Assembly: GCA_035530055.1 (NCBI GenBank)
Contig: DATKVN010000003.1
Location: 1 to 22,602, forward strand
DNA: 22,602 nucleotides
From: a bacterium
Lineage (GTDB): Bacteria > UBA6262 > WVXT01
Reading direction: 5' to 3'
The notes under the pieces were generated by a model. That model was given only the letters and a program-made list of their open reading frames with translations, was not told the DNA's origin and did not search any database. The translations under genes and the position numbers were made by a program. Shown one piece after another: positions 1-11,558 of the stretch. Positions within the stretch are counted from its first letter, which is position 1; each line of letters begins with the position of its first letter.

Positions 1-55
1 TGTCAAGTTAAAAAATCCCTCAATGGTCACCACCGTGCTAAAAAAGAAAATAAAA

Positions 56-84
56 AAGGAATCCGACCAAAAATCGGATTCCTT
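56..84 (-). terminator. Intrinsic terminator of the beta-barrel gene
   Basis: An 11-bp perfect stem (56-66 pairs with 74-84) encloses a 7-nt loop. Read on the minus strand it is followed by a T-rich tract at 41-55. It lies about 30 nt after the stop codon of the outer-membrane protein gene, as expected for a Rho-independent terminator. The stem contains the ATCCGA/TCGGAT core seen in other small palindromes of this window. Confidence 0.85.
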
Positions 85-114
85 AGTAGAACTTATTCAG
101 TATAATCTCTGTTT

Positions 115-834
115 TTACAGCCCTAAACTCAAGTTTAACCCGCCCGCGTAAGTGACTTCATCGGCGAAACTAATCTCACCTTTTATTGAAAGTAAAGGAC
201 TAAACGATATTTTTGCGCCTAAGAAAGGGCTAATATCACCGCTATTCCCCTTTCCCTTATCACCTTCCTCGTCTTTCCATCTTATCCAATTACGAAAGAA
301 TTTCACCCCAGCATAAGGTGTTACCATTCCTATTTTCTTACTTGCCGTCACGCTTCCTTGCAACTCCGTAGTATCTAATGTAAAATCAATTTCCTCACCA
401 TCTTCTTTAGTTAGGTTAGAAGAGGAATGAGTAAGCCCCAAGGAAAAAGATATGGCTGGTAGAATAATAATATCTCCCAAGAGAACATACCTTATCCCGC
501 CACCATACAATGCGTCATCCATTTTCCCTTTATAAGAGGTACTCCCATCTTTCAATTCAGAACCTATGAGTCCTGCCAGAACATAGACCTCCACTCCCAA
601 CCCCGGTCGTAAAGTGCATTTTATGTTGACTTTCTGAGAAACATAGTCAAAAGGCACTTCGTACCCAGTGATATTCAGTTTAACCTTTTGTGTTGAATGG
701 GCATAATAAACTTCTGTATTGACTCCTCCAATACTGGTAGGCGTTACCCAAGGCATTACTTCTCCTGCCAGCCCAAAGGAACAGATACCATAAATTAATC
801 CCAGACTTAAAATAAAAATCCACCCTATTCTCAT
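115..834 (-). CDS. Outer-membrane beta-barrel protein, hypothetical
   Basis: The 239-residue product starts with a signal peptide: Met-Arg, then a hydrophobic stretch over about residues 4-22 ending near Leu-Ala-Gly. The rest alternates polar and hydrophobic residues in short strands separated by charged turns (for example around residues 92-105 and 185-205). The last strand reads GGLNLSLGL, as in a transmembrane beta-barrel, but it does not end in the usual aromatic residue. I do not recognise a specific family. The ATG at 834 has a good AAGGAG ribosome site about 5 nt upstream. The gene begins about 105 nt after 5S rRNA on the same strand and is closed by the terminator at 56-84. No convincing promoter of its own is visible, so partial read-through from the rRNA operon is possible. 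The barrel call is an inference from strand pattern and signal peptide. Confidence 0.75.
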   Translation of the reverse strand: MRIGWIFILSLGLIYGICSFGLAGEVMPWVTPTSIGGVNTEVYYAHSTQKVKLNITGYEVPFDYVSQKVNIKCTLRPGLGVEVYVLAGLIGSELKDGSTSYKGKMDDALYGGGIRYVLLGDIIILPAISFSLGLTHSSSNLTKEDGEEIDFTLDTTELQGSVTASKKIGMVTPYAGVKFFRNWIRWKDEEGDKGKGNSGDISPFLGAKISFSPLLSIKGEISFADEVTYAGGLNLSLGL

Positions 835-939
835 ATTTTCTCCTTATGCCAGAAATCTCTTCTATCCACACGGCACATTGCCCTTCAGGGTGACGAAAAC
901 GGCACTCTCAAAAGTGCCCAACCACTATATAATAAAAAA
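835..939 (-). other. Spacer between 5S rRNA and the beta-barrel gene
   Basis: Directly after the 5S closing stem the minus strand has a T6 run (934-939). A 6-bp hairpin follows (901-906 with 913-918, stem GGCACT/AGTGCC), then a weak GTTTTC tract. Together these could terminate rRNA transcription, but neither is a textbook terminator. A small CCCT-TC-AGGG hairpin lies at 881-890. No clear -35/-10 pair for the downstream gene is seen. Confidence 0.5.
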
Positions 940-1057
940 CCCTGGCGATGTCCTACTCTTCCATACCGTTACCAGTATAGTACCATCAGCGCAGGAGGGC
1001 TTAACTTCTGTGTTCGGGATGGGAACAGGTGTTTCACCTCCGCCATAATCGCCAGGG
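940..1057 (-). rRNA. rrf: 5S ribosomal RNA
   Basis: This is a complete 5S rRNA of about 118 nt. The closing stem pairs the 5' CCCTGGCGAT with the 3' GTCGCCAGGG. The conserved loop B/C segment (minus strand CCCATCCCGAACACAG, about 1010-1025) and the AAGTTAAGCCC segment are present. It is the last gene of the operon, about 30 nt after 23S, and is followed by a T-run. Confidence 0.95.
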
Positions 1058-1071
1058 GAAAATGTTTCCGT

Positions 1072-1087
1072 GTAAAATCAAATAGTA

Positions 1088-1095
<8 letters not shown>
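1072..1095 (-). other. 3' arm of the 23S rRNA processing stem
   Basis: This segment pairs with 4171-4195 over about 24 bp with a single bulged nucleotide. It joins the mature H1 helix (GGTCAAG/CTTGACC) to a longer precursor stem of the kind cleaved by RNase III-type enzymes. Confidence 0.8.
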
Positions 1096-4170
<3,075 letters not shown>

Positions 4171-4178
<8 letters not shown>

Positions 4179-4195
4179 TACTATTTTGATTTTAC
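4171..4195 (-). other. 5' arm of the 23S rRNA processing stem
   Basis: Pairs with 1072-1095 (see that entry). The H1 portion is 4171-4177 and the remainder is precursor sequence. Confidence 0.8.
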
Positions 4196-4198
4196 TCG

Positions 4199-4337
4199 AC
4201 GATATATTGAATCCACCTGCATAATAGCAGGGTACCCTTTATTTGTCAAAGAGCAATTAAATAAATATAAGAAACAAAATGTACGTGAGAAATTCTCCCC
4301 ACTTACATCTTATATCTTTCTATTTGTCTTTTTTATC
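4199..4337 (-). other. Spacer between tRNA-Ala and 23S rRNA
   Basis: This is about 140 nt of AT-rich transcribed spacer. It contains a 5-bp hairpin CCTGC/GCAGG (4216-4220 with 4227-4231). A larger imperfect stem lies around 4279-4310, built on TGTAAGTG/CACGTACA with GAGAA/TTCTC inside. These are probably processing structures; no gene is seen. Confidence 0.5.
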
Positions 4338-4413
4338 TGGTGGAGAATACCGGACTTGAACCGGTGACCTCCTCGGTGCAAGCGAGGCGCTCTCCCAACT
4401 GAGCTAATTCCCC
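4338..4413 (-). tRNA. tRNA-Ala (UGC)
   Basis: A 76-nt cloverleaf with the 3' CCA encoded (4338-4340). The acceptor stem is GGGGAAT/ATTCTCC, and the D-loop and TTCAAGT T-arm are standard. The anticodon loop CTTGCAC gives anticodon TGC. It lies in the usual 16S-Ile-Ala-23S spacer position. Confidence 0.97.
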
Positions 4414-4460
4414 TTGTAAATATGCGAAATATTTCTAAACTGGGCCAAATCCACAAAAAA

Positions 4461-4497
4461 GGCAGATATATGAAGTGAGTTCTCACTTACCCCTGCC
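4461..4497 (-). other. Hairpin between tRNA-Ile and tRNA-Ala
   Basis: The outer arms GGCAG (4461-4465) and CTGCC (4493-4497) enclose a perfect 7-bp stem AAGTGAG/CTCACTT (4473-4479 with 4482-4488) with a 2-nt loop. It is probably a processing signal that separates the two tRNAs in the precursor. Confidence 0.6.
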
Positions 4498-4501
4498 TCT
4501 T

Positions 4502-4578
4502 TGGTGGGCCTTTCTGGGCTCGAACCAGAGACCTCTACCTTATCAGGATAGCGCTCTAACCAACTGAGCTAAAGGCCC
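4502..4578 (-). tRNA. tRNA-Ile (GAU)
   Basis: A 77-nt cloverleaf with encoded CCA (4502-4504). The acceptor stem is GGGCCTT/AAGGCCC, the T-arm has GGTTCGAGCC, and the anticodon loop CTGATAA gives anticodon GAT. It is the first tRNA of the 16S-23S spacer. Confidence 0.97.
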
Positions 4579-4671
4579 TTTCTGAATCAACCTAAAAATT
4601 ATATGGCTAGTATATGCGCTTCTTTAATATATCCGAAGCCTTTAGCCTTCTATTACTACTACCTATAAAAT

Positions 4672-4700
4672 TAAATAGGAGCTGAAGCCAAAAAACCCTG
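4672..4700 (-). other. 3' arm of the 16S rRNA processing stem
   Basis: Pairs with 6315-6345 in three blocks: TAAATAGGAG with CTCCTATTTA, TGAAGCC with GGCTTCA, and AACCCTG with CAGGGTT, separated by small internal loops. It brackets mature 16S as the usual RNase III-type stem does. Confidence 0.8.
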
Positions 4701-4704
4701 AAAT

Positions 4705-6287
<1,583 letters not shown>

Positions 6288-6314
6288 CTTACTTACTTAA
6301 CATCTTGAATTAAC

Positions 6315-6345
6315 CAGGGTTAGCTGGCTTCAACACTCCTATTTA
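6315..6345 (-). other. 5' arm of the 16S rRNA processing stem
   Basis: Pairs with 4672-4700 in three blocks (see that entry). It lies in the leader between promoter P2 and mature 16S. Confidence 0.8.
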
Positions 6346-6373
6346 GTTTTCAAAGACCTAAACTCCCATCTTA

Positions 6374-6402
6374 ATTATACCAGATAATTATTACTTTGTC
6401 AA
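6374..6402 (-). promoter_or_regulatory. rRNA operon promoter P2 (consensus sigma70 type)
   Basis: On the minus strand, TTGACA (6397-6402) is followed by a 17-nt spacer and TATAAT (6374-6379). Both hexamers and the spacing match the sigma70 consensus exactly. Transcription would start near 6367, about 80 nt before mature 16S and upstream of the processing-stem arm. Such a perfect promoter fits the demand for rRNA. Confidence 0.9.
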
Positions 6403-6611
6403 CACTCCCTTTATATATTTAAAAACCCACCCAAAGATAGAAAAAAACATACCTTTGTATTATATTGTTTGTTATGACTAAAATTTATAACCAGGGAATA
6501 AATGTTGCTTTTTAAAGAAAAGAACCTGAAGGTAATTTTGGCGGGACTTTCTTTCGGAGAGAAAAATAGTTTATTTCTCCGAGGCATCCCTCCCTTCTTC
6601 TTTCAGCTATA
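6403..6611 (-). other. Region between the two rRNA promoters
   Basis: This is about 200 nt of AT-rich sequence with no gene. A hairpin with the stem CGGAGA/TCTCCG (6555-6560 with 6576-6581) and an A/T-rich loop lies in what would be the P1 leader. It could be an antitermination or pausing element, but nothing in the sequence proves this. A 76-codon reading frame at 6512-6742 runs into the repeat element upstream and is not credible. Confidence 0.5.
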
Positions 6612-6640
6612 ATATTAACAAAGTTTTTCTTAATTGTCAA
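6612..6640 (-). promoter_or_regulatory. Probable rRNA operon promoter P1
   Basis: On the minus strand, TTGACA (6635-6640) is followed by a 17-nt spacer and TAATAT (6612-6617). It is weaker in the -10 than P2. It would be a second, upstream rRNA promoter, and its -35 box lies only about 10 bp from the end of the inverted-repeat element. Confidence 0.6.
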
Positions 6641-6650
6641 GTAATTTTTT

Positions 6651-6795
6651 AGAGGTCTCTGAAAAAGTTCCCCTAAGTGTCTTTGCGAAGAGTAGAGCGA
6701 CGAAGCAATCTCGTTGTTATCGTCGGAGAATGAGATTGCCACGCCCTTTGGGCTCGCAATGACAGACGAAAAACGAAGCTTTTTCAGAAACCTCT
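6651..6795. repeat. Nested inverted-repeat (MITE/REP-like) element
   Basis: This 145-bp element is bounded by 17-bp terminal inverted repeats, AGAGGTCTCTGAAAAAG at 6651-6667 and its complement with one mismatch at 6779-6795. Inside lies a second inverted pair of the kind GCAATCTC...GAGATTGC, with outer TTGCGA/TCGCAA arms. The inner unit resembles the compact repeat at 15799-15864. It has no coding capacity. It sits between the rho stop codon and rRNA promoter P1. The architecture is that of a small non-autonomous palindromic element; no transposase is in the window. Confidence 0.8.
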
Positions 6796-6817
6796 TTTAA
6801 AAATATTTCACAAAGCC

Positions 6818-8092
6818 TTACTGGATGTTATTCAGTTCCAGTAATTTAAAAAAATCTTTATTCGACTTGGTAGTCTGCAATTTCCCTAGTAAAAACTCCA
6901 TCGCTTCCACGACGTTCAAGGAGCTCAATGCCTTTCGCAGAAGCCACACTTTGTTCAGTTCATCTTCAGAAAGAAGGAGCTCCTCTTTTCTCGTCCCAGA
7001 GCGGTGAATATCAATTGTGGGAAATATTCTTTTGTCAACTAATCTACGATCGAGATTAGCTTCCATGTTACCCGTCCCTTTAAATTCTTCAAAGATGACA
7101 TCGTCCATCCGGCTTCCTGTATCAACCAGTGCTGTAGCAATGATTGTCAGGCTGCCCCCTTCTTCAATATTGCGGGCAGCACCAAAAAAACGCTTGGGCT
7201 TCTGTAGAGCATTAGAATCTAAACCGCCAGATAACACCTTACCAGAGGAGGGAGTTGCGGTATTATAAGCCCTGGCTAAACGAGTTATGCTATCCAGCAA
7301 GACGACCACATCTCTTTTATGTTCAACCAGTCTCTTTGCCTTTTCCATAACCATTTCTGCTACTTGGATGTGGCGATCCGCCGGCTCATCAAAGGTTGAA
7401 GAGATCACCTCTCCTCTTACTGACCTTTGCATATCGGTAACTTCCTCAGGTCTTTCATCTATGAGCAACACTATCAGAATAATCTCTGGATGGTTAGTTG
7501 TAATACCATTTGCAATTTGTTGCAATAAAATAGTTTTCCCTGTTCGCGGTGCAGCAACAATCAGCCCTCTCTGTCCCTTTCCAATGGGAGTCAAAATGTC
7601 CATTACCCGCATGGATACCTCCGTAGGTTTAGTTTCTAATTTAATTTGTCCACTGGGATAAAGAGGAGTTAGATTATCAAATAGTACGCGGTCACGAACA
7701 TTCTCTGGATTTTCGCTATTGACCGCTTCTACACGTAAAAGAGCAAAAAAACGCTCACCTTCTTTTGGTGGACGTACCTGCCCAGAAACAGTGTCCCCCT
7801 TACTCAAACTGAAACGCTTAATTTGTGAAGGAGAAATATAGATGTCATCCGGACCGGGCAAGTAATTGTTGTTAGGAGACCTCAAGAAACCGAAACCATC
7901 AGGTAAAATTTCCAGTACCCCCTCATCGAATAGAAGTCCATTAGATTCAGCTTGGGCATGCAAAATTTTGAAAATTAAATCCTGTTTTCTGAGGCTAGAT
8001 ATTCCTTCTACTTTCAACTCTTTTGCTTTCTTTGTTAAATCTGCTATGGTCATCTTGGACAGGGCACTTATATCTAATGGAGTTTTTTCCAC
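6818..8092 (-). CDS. rho: Transcription termination factor Rho
   Basis: The 424-residue product is a complete Rho hexameric RNA helicase, which terminates transcription by pulling on nascent RNA. Residues about 8-48 are the helical Rho_N domain. Residues about 55-125 form the cold-shock RNA-binding domain ([11 protein letters not shown] at 61-71). The ATPase core follows, with Walker A around APRTGKT (181-187), Walker [11 protein letters not shown] (262-271), the Q-loop around [19 protein letters not shown] (289-307) and the [18 protein letters not shown] segment near 325-342. There is no long insertion between the RNA-binding domain and the core. The start is GTG at 8092, with GGAGG about 8 nt upstream; the ATG at 8099 is out of frame. 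The gene has its own promoter at 8215-8243 and precedes the rRNA operon on the same strand. Confidence 0.98.
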   Translation of the reverse strand: MEKTPLDISALSKMTIADLTKKAKELKVEGISSLRKQDLIFKILHAQAESNGLLFDEGVLEILPDGFGFLRSPNNNYLPGPDDIYISPSQIKRFSLSKGDTVSGQVRPPKEGERFFALLRVEAVNSENPENVRDRVLFDNLTPLYPSGQIKLETKPTEVSMRVMDILTPIGKGQRGLIVAAPRTGKTILLQQIANGITTNHPEIILIVLLIDERPEEVTDMQRSVRGEVISSTFDEPADRHIQVAEMVMEKAKRLVEHKRDVVVLLDSITRLARAYNTATPSSGKVLSGGLDSNALQKPKRFFGAARNIEEGGSLTIIATALVDTGSRMDDVIFEEFKGTGNMEANLDRRLVDKRIFPTIDIHRSGTRKEELLLSEDELNKVWLLRKALSSLNVVEAMEFLLGKLQTTKSNKDFFKLLELNNIQ

Positions 8093-8122
8093 TATCCATT
8101 CCTCCTTATTTTATAGGATAAA

Positions 8123-8136
8123 ACTTTCCGGAAAGT
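8123..8136. promoter_or_regulatory. Perfect 14-bp palindrome in the rho leader
   Basis: ACTTTCCGGAAAGT is a perfect palindrome without a loop, between the rho promoter and its ribosome site. A half-site AGGAAAGTT recurs near 8187. It is a possible operator or RNA element; the function is unknown. Confidence 0.4.
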
Positions 8137-8214
8137 ATTAACTAAAGGGAAAATGTCTAAGATTTGATAAAGCAGGATTATGCTAAGGAAAGTTTACATC
8201 GACTTGATAATATT

Positions 8215-8243
8215 ATACTACAACATTTTGCAAATTTTGTCAA
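8215..8243 (-). promoter_or_regulatory. Probable rho promoter
   Basis: On the minus strand, TTGACA (8238-8243) is followed by 17 nt and TAGTAT (8215-8220); an overlapping TATAAT (8212-8217) would give a 20-nt spacer. It lies in the 196-nt gap before rho and would give a leader of about 115 nt. Confidence 0.7.
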
Positions 8244-8288
8244 TAATTATTTTTTAGTGGCCACCACAAAGGTAAAATGGGCCATAAT

Positions 8289-8774
8289 TTAATATCCTCG
8301 TTCATAATAGTCGAAGGGAGTAACAGGCTCCTCTCTTTCTCTTTTCTCTTTTTTACTTTTACTTTCCCTTCTAAAATACCCTACAGGTAGACCGCTTTCT
8401 CCATAAGTCTCCACAGCGATAAGCTCCCAGCCGTCCTCTCTAAGGTTATTAAGAAATTCTTCCTGCTCAGCAAAACTGGGTATTCCTTTCTTCTTTATTT
8501 TCTCCAGCTCAAATTCTTTAAATGATTTAAAAGCTTCTAATTCGCTTCCCGGACTCAGTCCCTGGGGATAGAATCTCTCACAGAAGTCTTTAAATTCTTC
8601 ACTTTCTGTTCTCAGTTCTTTCCACTCCTGAAGAGCGGTAGTATAGAATATCGCTTTTCCCTCGGGCATAAGAAATGCTACTTTGTATTCCCACTTAGCT
8701 TTCCCTCCAAACACAAAGCCAGTGAATAGAAAAATTCCCAGAATAAAAATTATCCCGATCAACGATTTCTTCAT
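8289..8774 (-). CDS. Exported hypothetical protein, DUF4177-like
   Basis: The 161-residue product has an N-terminal signal peptide (KK, then a hydrophobic core over about residues 5-22). The mature part has KWEYKV near residue 27 and LREDGWELIAVETYGE near residue 110, ending in a YFRRE strand. This is the pattern of DUF4177-type small domains (a short strand, a helix, then GWEL-V and a final strand), here split by a charged helical stretch. The C-terminal 25 residues are rich in Lys, Arg and Glu. The ATG at 8774 has GAGGAG about 9 nt upstream. It follows the DUF2914-type gene by 85 nt on the same strand, so the two exported proteins may be co-transcribed. The family call is tentative and the function unknown. 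Confidence 0.6.
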   Translation of the reverse strand: MKKSLIGIIFILGIFLFTGFVFGGKAKWEYKVAFLMPEGKAIFYTTALQEWKELRTESEEFKDFCERFYPQGLSPGSELEAFKSFKEFELEKIKKKGIPSFAEQEEFLNNLREDGWELIAVETYGESGLPVGYFRRESKSKKEKREREEPVTPFDYYERGY

Positions 8775-8859
8775 CCTCGACTTCTCCTCTTTTGTCCAAC
8801 TAGAAAAAATTTATGCCGAAGTAATTTTCCCTTACTTCTCGATTGAAACAAAATTGCGT

Positions 8860-9315
8860 CTATTCAGTAGTCTCTTCTATTATTTCTGTTATTTCCCAGG
8901 CAATGGAATCTAACTTATTGCCGGCCGCGTCGAGAATCTCCACACTCCACTGGCCTTTCCATTCAGGTATAATCGTTTTGTAGCTCCAGGTACGGTGTCT
9001 GGAATATTTGACAGGAAGTACCACTTCTGCCATCTTCTCTACACCATAATACCAGACATGGATGACCTCCGTTGGCTCATCTGCCCCTTTCACACAAGTC
9101 CAACAGTAAACTCTGTCCACAGAAAGCGGGAAAGTGGAAGCCTCTCCAACAAGCTCGCTCTCTTCGACTCCTACCCCTATTCTGGTCTCTACTGTAAGTT
9201 TCGTCTCTTCTACTTCTACCTGTTCTTCTGACAGTTGTTCCTCTTGAGCAGCTACTGGCTTAGCCGAGATTAGACTTAACAAAAGGATCAACGAAAAAAT
9301 TAGCGCCTTATACAT
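8860..9315 (-). CDS. Exported DUF2914-domain protein
   Basis: The 151-residue product has a clear signal peptide (MYKALIF..., hydrophobic to about residue 20, Ala-Gln-Glu after the cleavage region) and an acidic linker over about residues 24-50. Residues about 65-145 match the DUF2914 pattern: RVYCWTCVKG, then HVWYYGV, then RTWSYKTIIPEWKGQWSVEILDAAG. The role of this family is unknown; it is usually found in exported or membrane proteins. The ATG at 9315 is preceded by a near-complete anti-SD complement (AAGGAGGTGA, about 9322-9331), suggesting strong translation. Confidence 0.8.
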   Translation of the reverse strand: MYKALIFSLILLLSLISAKPVAAQEEQLSEEQVEVEETKLTVETRIGVGVEESELVGEASTFPLSVDRVYCWTCVKGADEPTEVIHVWYYGVEKMAEVVLPVKYSRHRTWSYKTIIPEWKGQWSVEILDAAGNKLDSIAWEITEIIEETTE

Positions 9316-9396
9316 TTCTTCTCACCTCCTTTGATATATATAATTTTGAGATTGAAATATCGTGTAAGAATCAAGTTCGAGAGCTATAAAAATATT

Positions 9397-10800
9397 CTAT
9401 TTAAGATTATCTTCTACTAAGCTTTTTAACTCTTGCAGATTGGGTGGGGTATTAGCATCGGCGAGGTAAATTCCACGCTGGGTTCCCTCTCTCCAGGCTA
9501 AATATAATATCTTCTCCTGAGTGGGCGAGAATAAAGGATTTGTATTTCCATAATATTTTCCACTTACAACCTGGCATTTGTTTCGACCATTAATATCAAC
9601 TGTATAGATTCCTTTCCAGCCGAAGAATCCTTCACCAGACGTTCTGCGATGAGATTTGCCGCTACTTAAGAATAGTATCTTCTTTCCATCGGGAGAAAAA
9701 GACGGGAATTTATTGTAGGATTTATCACTCACAATACACTTTTTATTTCTTCCTTTAGTGTCACATATATAGATTCCGCTATTATCCAGTGAGTCAATCT
9801 TCCCATCTTTATTAGTATCTCTCTTCCTACTTAAATAGACTATTTTAGTGCCGTCCGGGGAAAAAACGGGAAAAGAGTTACTGTATCTATCACTTACAAG
9901 TTCCTGTTCATTTCTGCCGTCAGTATTTATAGTATATATCCTACTATTATCACGCAAATCAATCCGGCCATCCTTGTTAGTATCCCTTCTCCAGCTGGCA
10001 TAAATTATCTTTTGACCATTGGGTGAAAAAGAAGGAAAAGTGTTATCGTATTCATCACTGACTATTTGTTTTTCATTCTTACCATCGATATCTATCGTAT
10101 AGATTCCACTATTGTACTCTCGCCAGCTGGCAAATAGAATCTTGCCAACATCCGGAGAAAAGGAAGGGAACTTATTATGGTACTCATCAGAAACTATACA
10201 TTTTTCATCTCTTCCGTCTAAGTCTTTTATATATATTCCCGGATTATCAAATAAATCGATTTTGCCATCTCCATTAGTATCCCTTCGCCTGCTTAAATAT
10301 ACTACCTTACTCCCATCGGGCGAGAAAGAAGGATATGTATTCTGACAATCATCATTCACAATTTGCCTCTCATTTTTTCTCTCCACATCTATAATGTAAA
10401 TTCCAAAATTATCTCTCTGGTCAATCACACCATCGTTATTAGTATCACGCCGAATGCTACAAAAGACTATCTTGTTGCCATCTGGAGAAAATGCTGGAAA
10501 GACATTGTAATATTCATCGCTTACAATTTTTTTCATACCTGTCAATTCGCAGATTTTTCTAACCATCTCCTCTGAGGGACCTAAGGCGATTACTTCCCCA
10601 AGGACTTTTTTTGTATTTGTAAAATCTTTATTATTTAAATAGGCCTCTGCTAAAAGATAGTAGGTGTTAATATCTTTTCTTTTGGAAATTGCCATAGAAA
10701 ACTGCTTAATGGCTTCATCAAAAATTCCCAATTCAAATAGTTTTTGCCCTCTTTTGATTTCTTTAATTTTTCCAAAAAGACGCATGGCTACATCTCGCAT
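9397..10800 (-). CDS. TPR plus seven-bladed PD40 (TolB-like) propeller protein
   Basis: The 467-residue product has no signal peptide. Residues about 15-80 are TPR-like helices (ELGIFDEAIKQF, YYLLAEAYLNN). Seven PD40/TolB-type blades follow, each with an FPSFSPDGxKI-like core near residues 101, 156, 211, 256, 310, 366 and 421. Blades 1, 2, 4 and 5 carry an inserted DTNxDGxIDxxDN loop (119-130, 174-185, 273-284, 328-339) that matches the calcium-binding loop of dockerin/EF-hand-like motifs. The ATG follows the yraN stop directly (TAAATG), suggesting translational coupling; a second ATG 15 nt downstream is an alternative start. TolB-like blades normally occur in periplasmic or exported proteins, so the missing signal is odd. 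The function is unknown; protein interaction is likely. Confidence 0.85.
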   Translation of the reverse strand: MRDVAMRLFGKIKEIKRGQKLFELGIFDEAIKQFSMAISKRKDINTYYLLAEAYLNNKDFTNTKKVLGEVIALGPSEEMVRKICELTGMKKIVSDEYYNVFPAFSPDGNKIVFCSIRRDTNNDGVIDQRDNFGIYIIDVERKNERQIVNDDCQNTYPSFSPDGSKVVYLSRRRDTNGDGKIDLFDNPGIYIKDLDGRDEKCIVSDEYHNKFPSFSPDVGKILFASWREYNSGIYTIDIDGKNEKQIVSDEYDNTFPSFSPNGQKIIYASWRRDTNKDGRIDLRDNSRIYTINTDGRNEQELVSDRYSNSFPVFSPDGTKIVYLSRKRDTNKDGKIDSLDNSGIYICDTKGRNKKCIVSDKSYNKFPSFSPDGKKILFLSSGKSHRRTSGEGFFGWKGIYTVDINGRNKCQVVSGKYYGNTNPLFSPTQEKILYLAWREGTQRGIYLADANTPPNLQELKSLVEDNLK

Positions 10801-11169
10801 TTAGTAGGCATAATCCGTATTTACAATAAAAGCATCTTTAATAAGTTCTATATGATTGGAATAAACAGAAACAACATCGAATCTAAGATCTTGCTTATAA
10901 ATTTTCTTTTCTTTAAGATATACTAAAGCTACTTTAGCAAGCTTCTTTTGTTTATGCCCATCTATTGCTTCTTCAGGTAAACCGTATTCTTTTGTCTTTC
11001 GCGTCTTGACTTCCACAAAACAAAGAATGTTTTTGTCTTTAGCAACGATATCGATTTCACCTAAAGAACAACGGTAATTCCTCTCCATAATCTTATATCC
11101 CTGCTTTTTTAAGAACTTTACGGATATGTCTTCCCCTTTTCTACCTAAATTTATTCTTTTATTACTCAT
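10801..11169 (-). CDS. yraN: YraN family protein (UPF0102), predicted nuclease fold
   Basis: The 122-residue product matches UPF0102 over its full length. [19 protein letters not shown] (about 7-25) is the N-terminal helix. The conserved acidic set GEIDIVAKD (about 37-45) and CFVEVKTR (about 50-57) gives the E...D...ExK pattern of restriction-endonuclease-like folds. The biochemical role is not settled. It overlaps the rplS stop by 8 nt, as is common for yraN next to rplS or rnhB; rnhB, a usual neighbour, is absent here. Confidence 0.95.
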   Translation of the reverse strand: MSNKRINLGRKGEDISVKFLKKQGYKIMERNYRCSLGEIDIVAKDKNILCFVEVKTRKTKEYGLPEEAIDGHKQKKLAKVALVYLKEKKIYKQDLRFDVVSVYSNHIELIKDAFIVNTDYAY

Positions 11170-11515
11170 TTAGTTTTTTATCTTTAACTCGCGCAGCTTT
11201 ACCTGTCTTTTTACGCAAATAATACAGCTTTGCCCGGCGAACTCTTCCGCTCTTAATAACACTTACCTCTTTAATCTGAGGAGAATGGAGAGGAAAAACC
11301 CTCTCCACTCCTATACCATAAGAAAGCTTTCGCACAGTGAAAGTTTCACTTACGCCCCTCCCAGAACGGCTAATGACCACTCCTTCAAAGGCGTGAACCC
11401 TTTCACTCCCGCCTTCGAAAACTTTTGAAATGACACGCACTGTATCGCCAACGAGGAAGTGTGGTAGCTCTTTTTTTAACATCTCCGTAGTCGCTCTTTT
11501 TAGCAAACTGTCCAT
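11162..11515 (-). CDS. rplS: Ribosomal protein bL19
   Basis: Large-subunit protein bL19, which lies at the 30S-50S interface. The core motifs are present: [21 protein letters not shown], then [31 protein letters not shown] and the basic [19 protein letters not shown] end. I place the start at the ATG at 11515, giving 117 residues. It has GGTGGAG a few nt upstream and fits the usual bL19 N terminus. An in-frame GTG at 11524 would add three residues but overlaps this ribosome site. It lies 43 nt after trmD, the standard order. Confidence 0.96.
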   Translation of the reverse strand: MDSLLKRATTEMLKKELPHFLVGDTVRVISKVFEGGSERVHAFEGVVISRSGRGVSETFTVRKLSYGIGVERVFPLHSPQIKEVSVIKSGRVRRAKLYYLRKKTGKAARVKDKKLNE

Positions 11516-11558
11516 AAACTCCACCTTTCTATAATCGCAAGTTTATCTATTTGCACCT

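Noticed and set aside
6512-6742. A 76-codon minus-strand frame upstream of the rRNA promoters
   Set aside because: It runs from the inverted-repeat element through promoter P1 and has no ribosome site.
6818-8092. A short ATG frame at 8099 as the start of rho
   Set aside because: It is out of frame with Rho and lies only one base from the ribosome site; the GTG at 8092 is in frame and well spaced.
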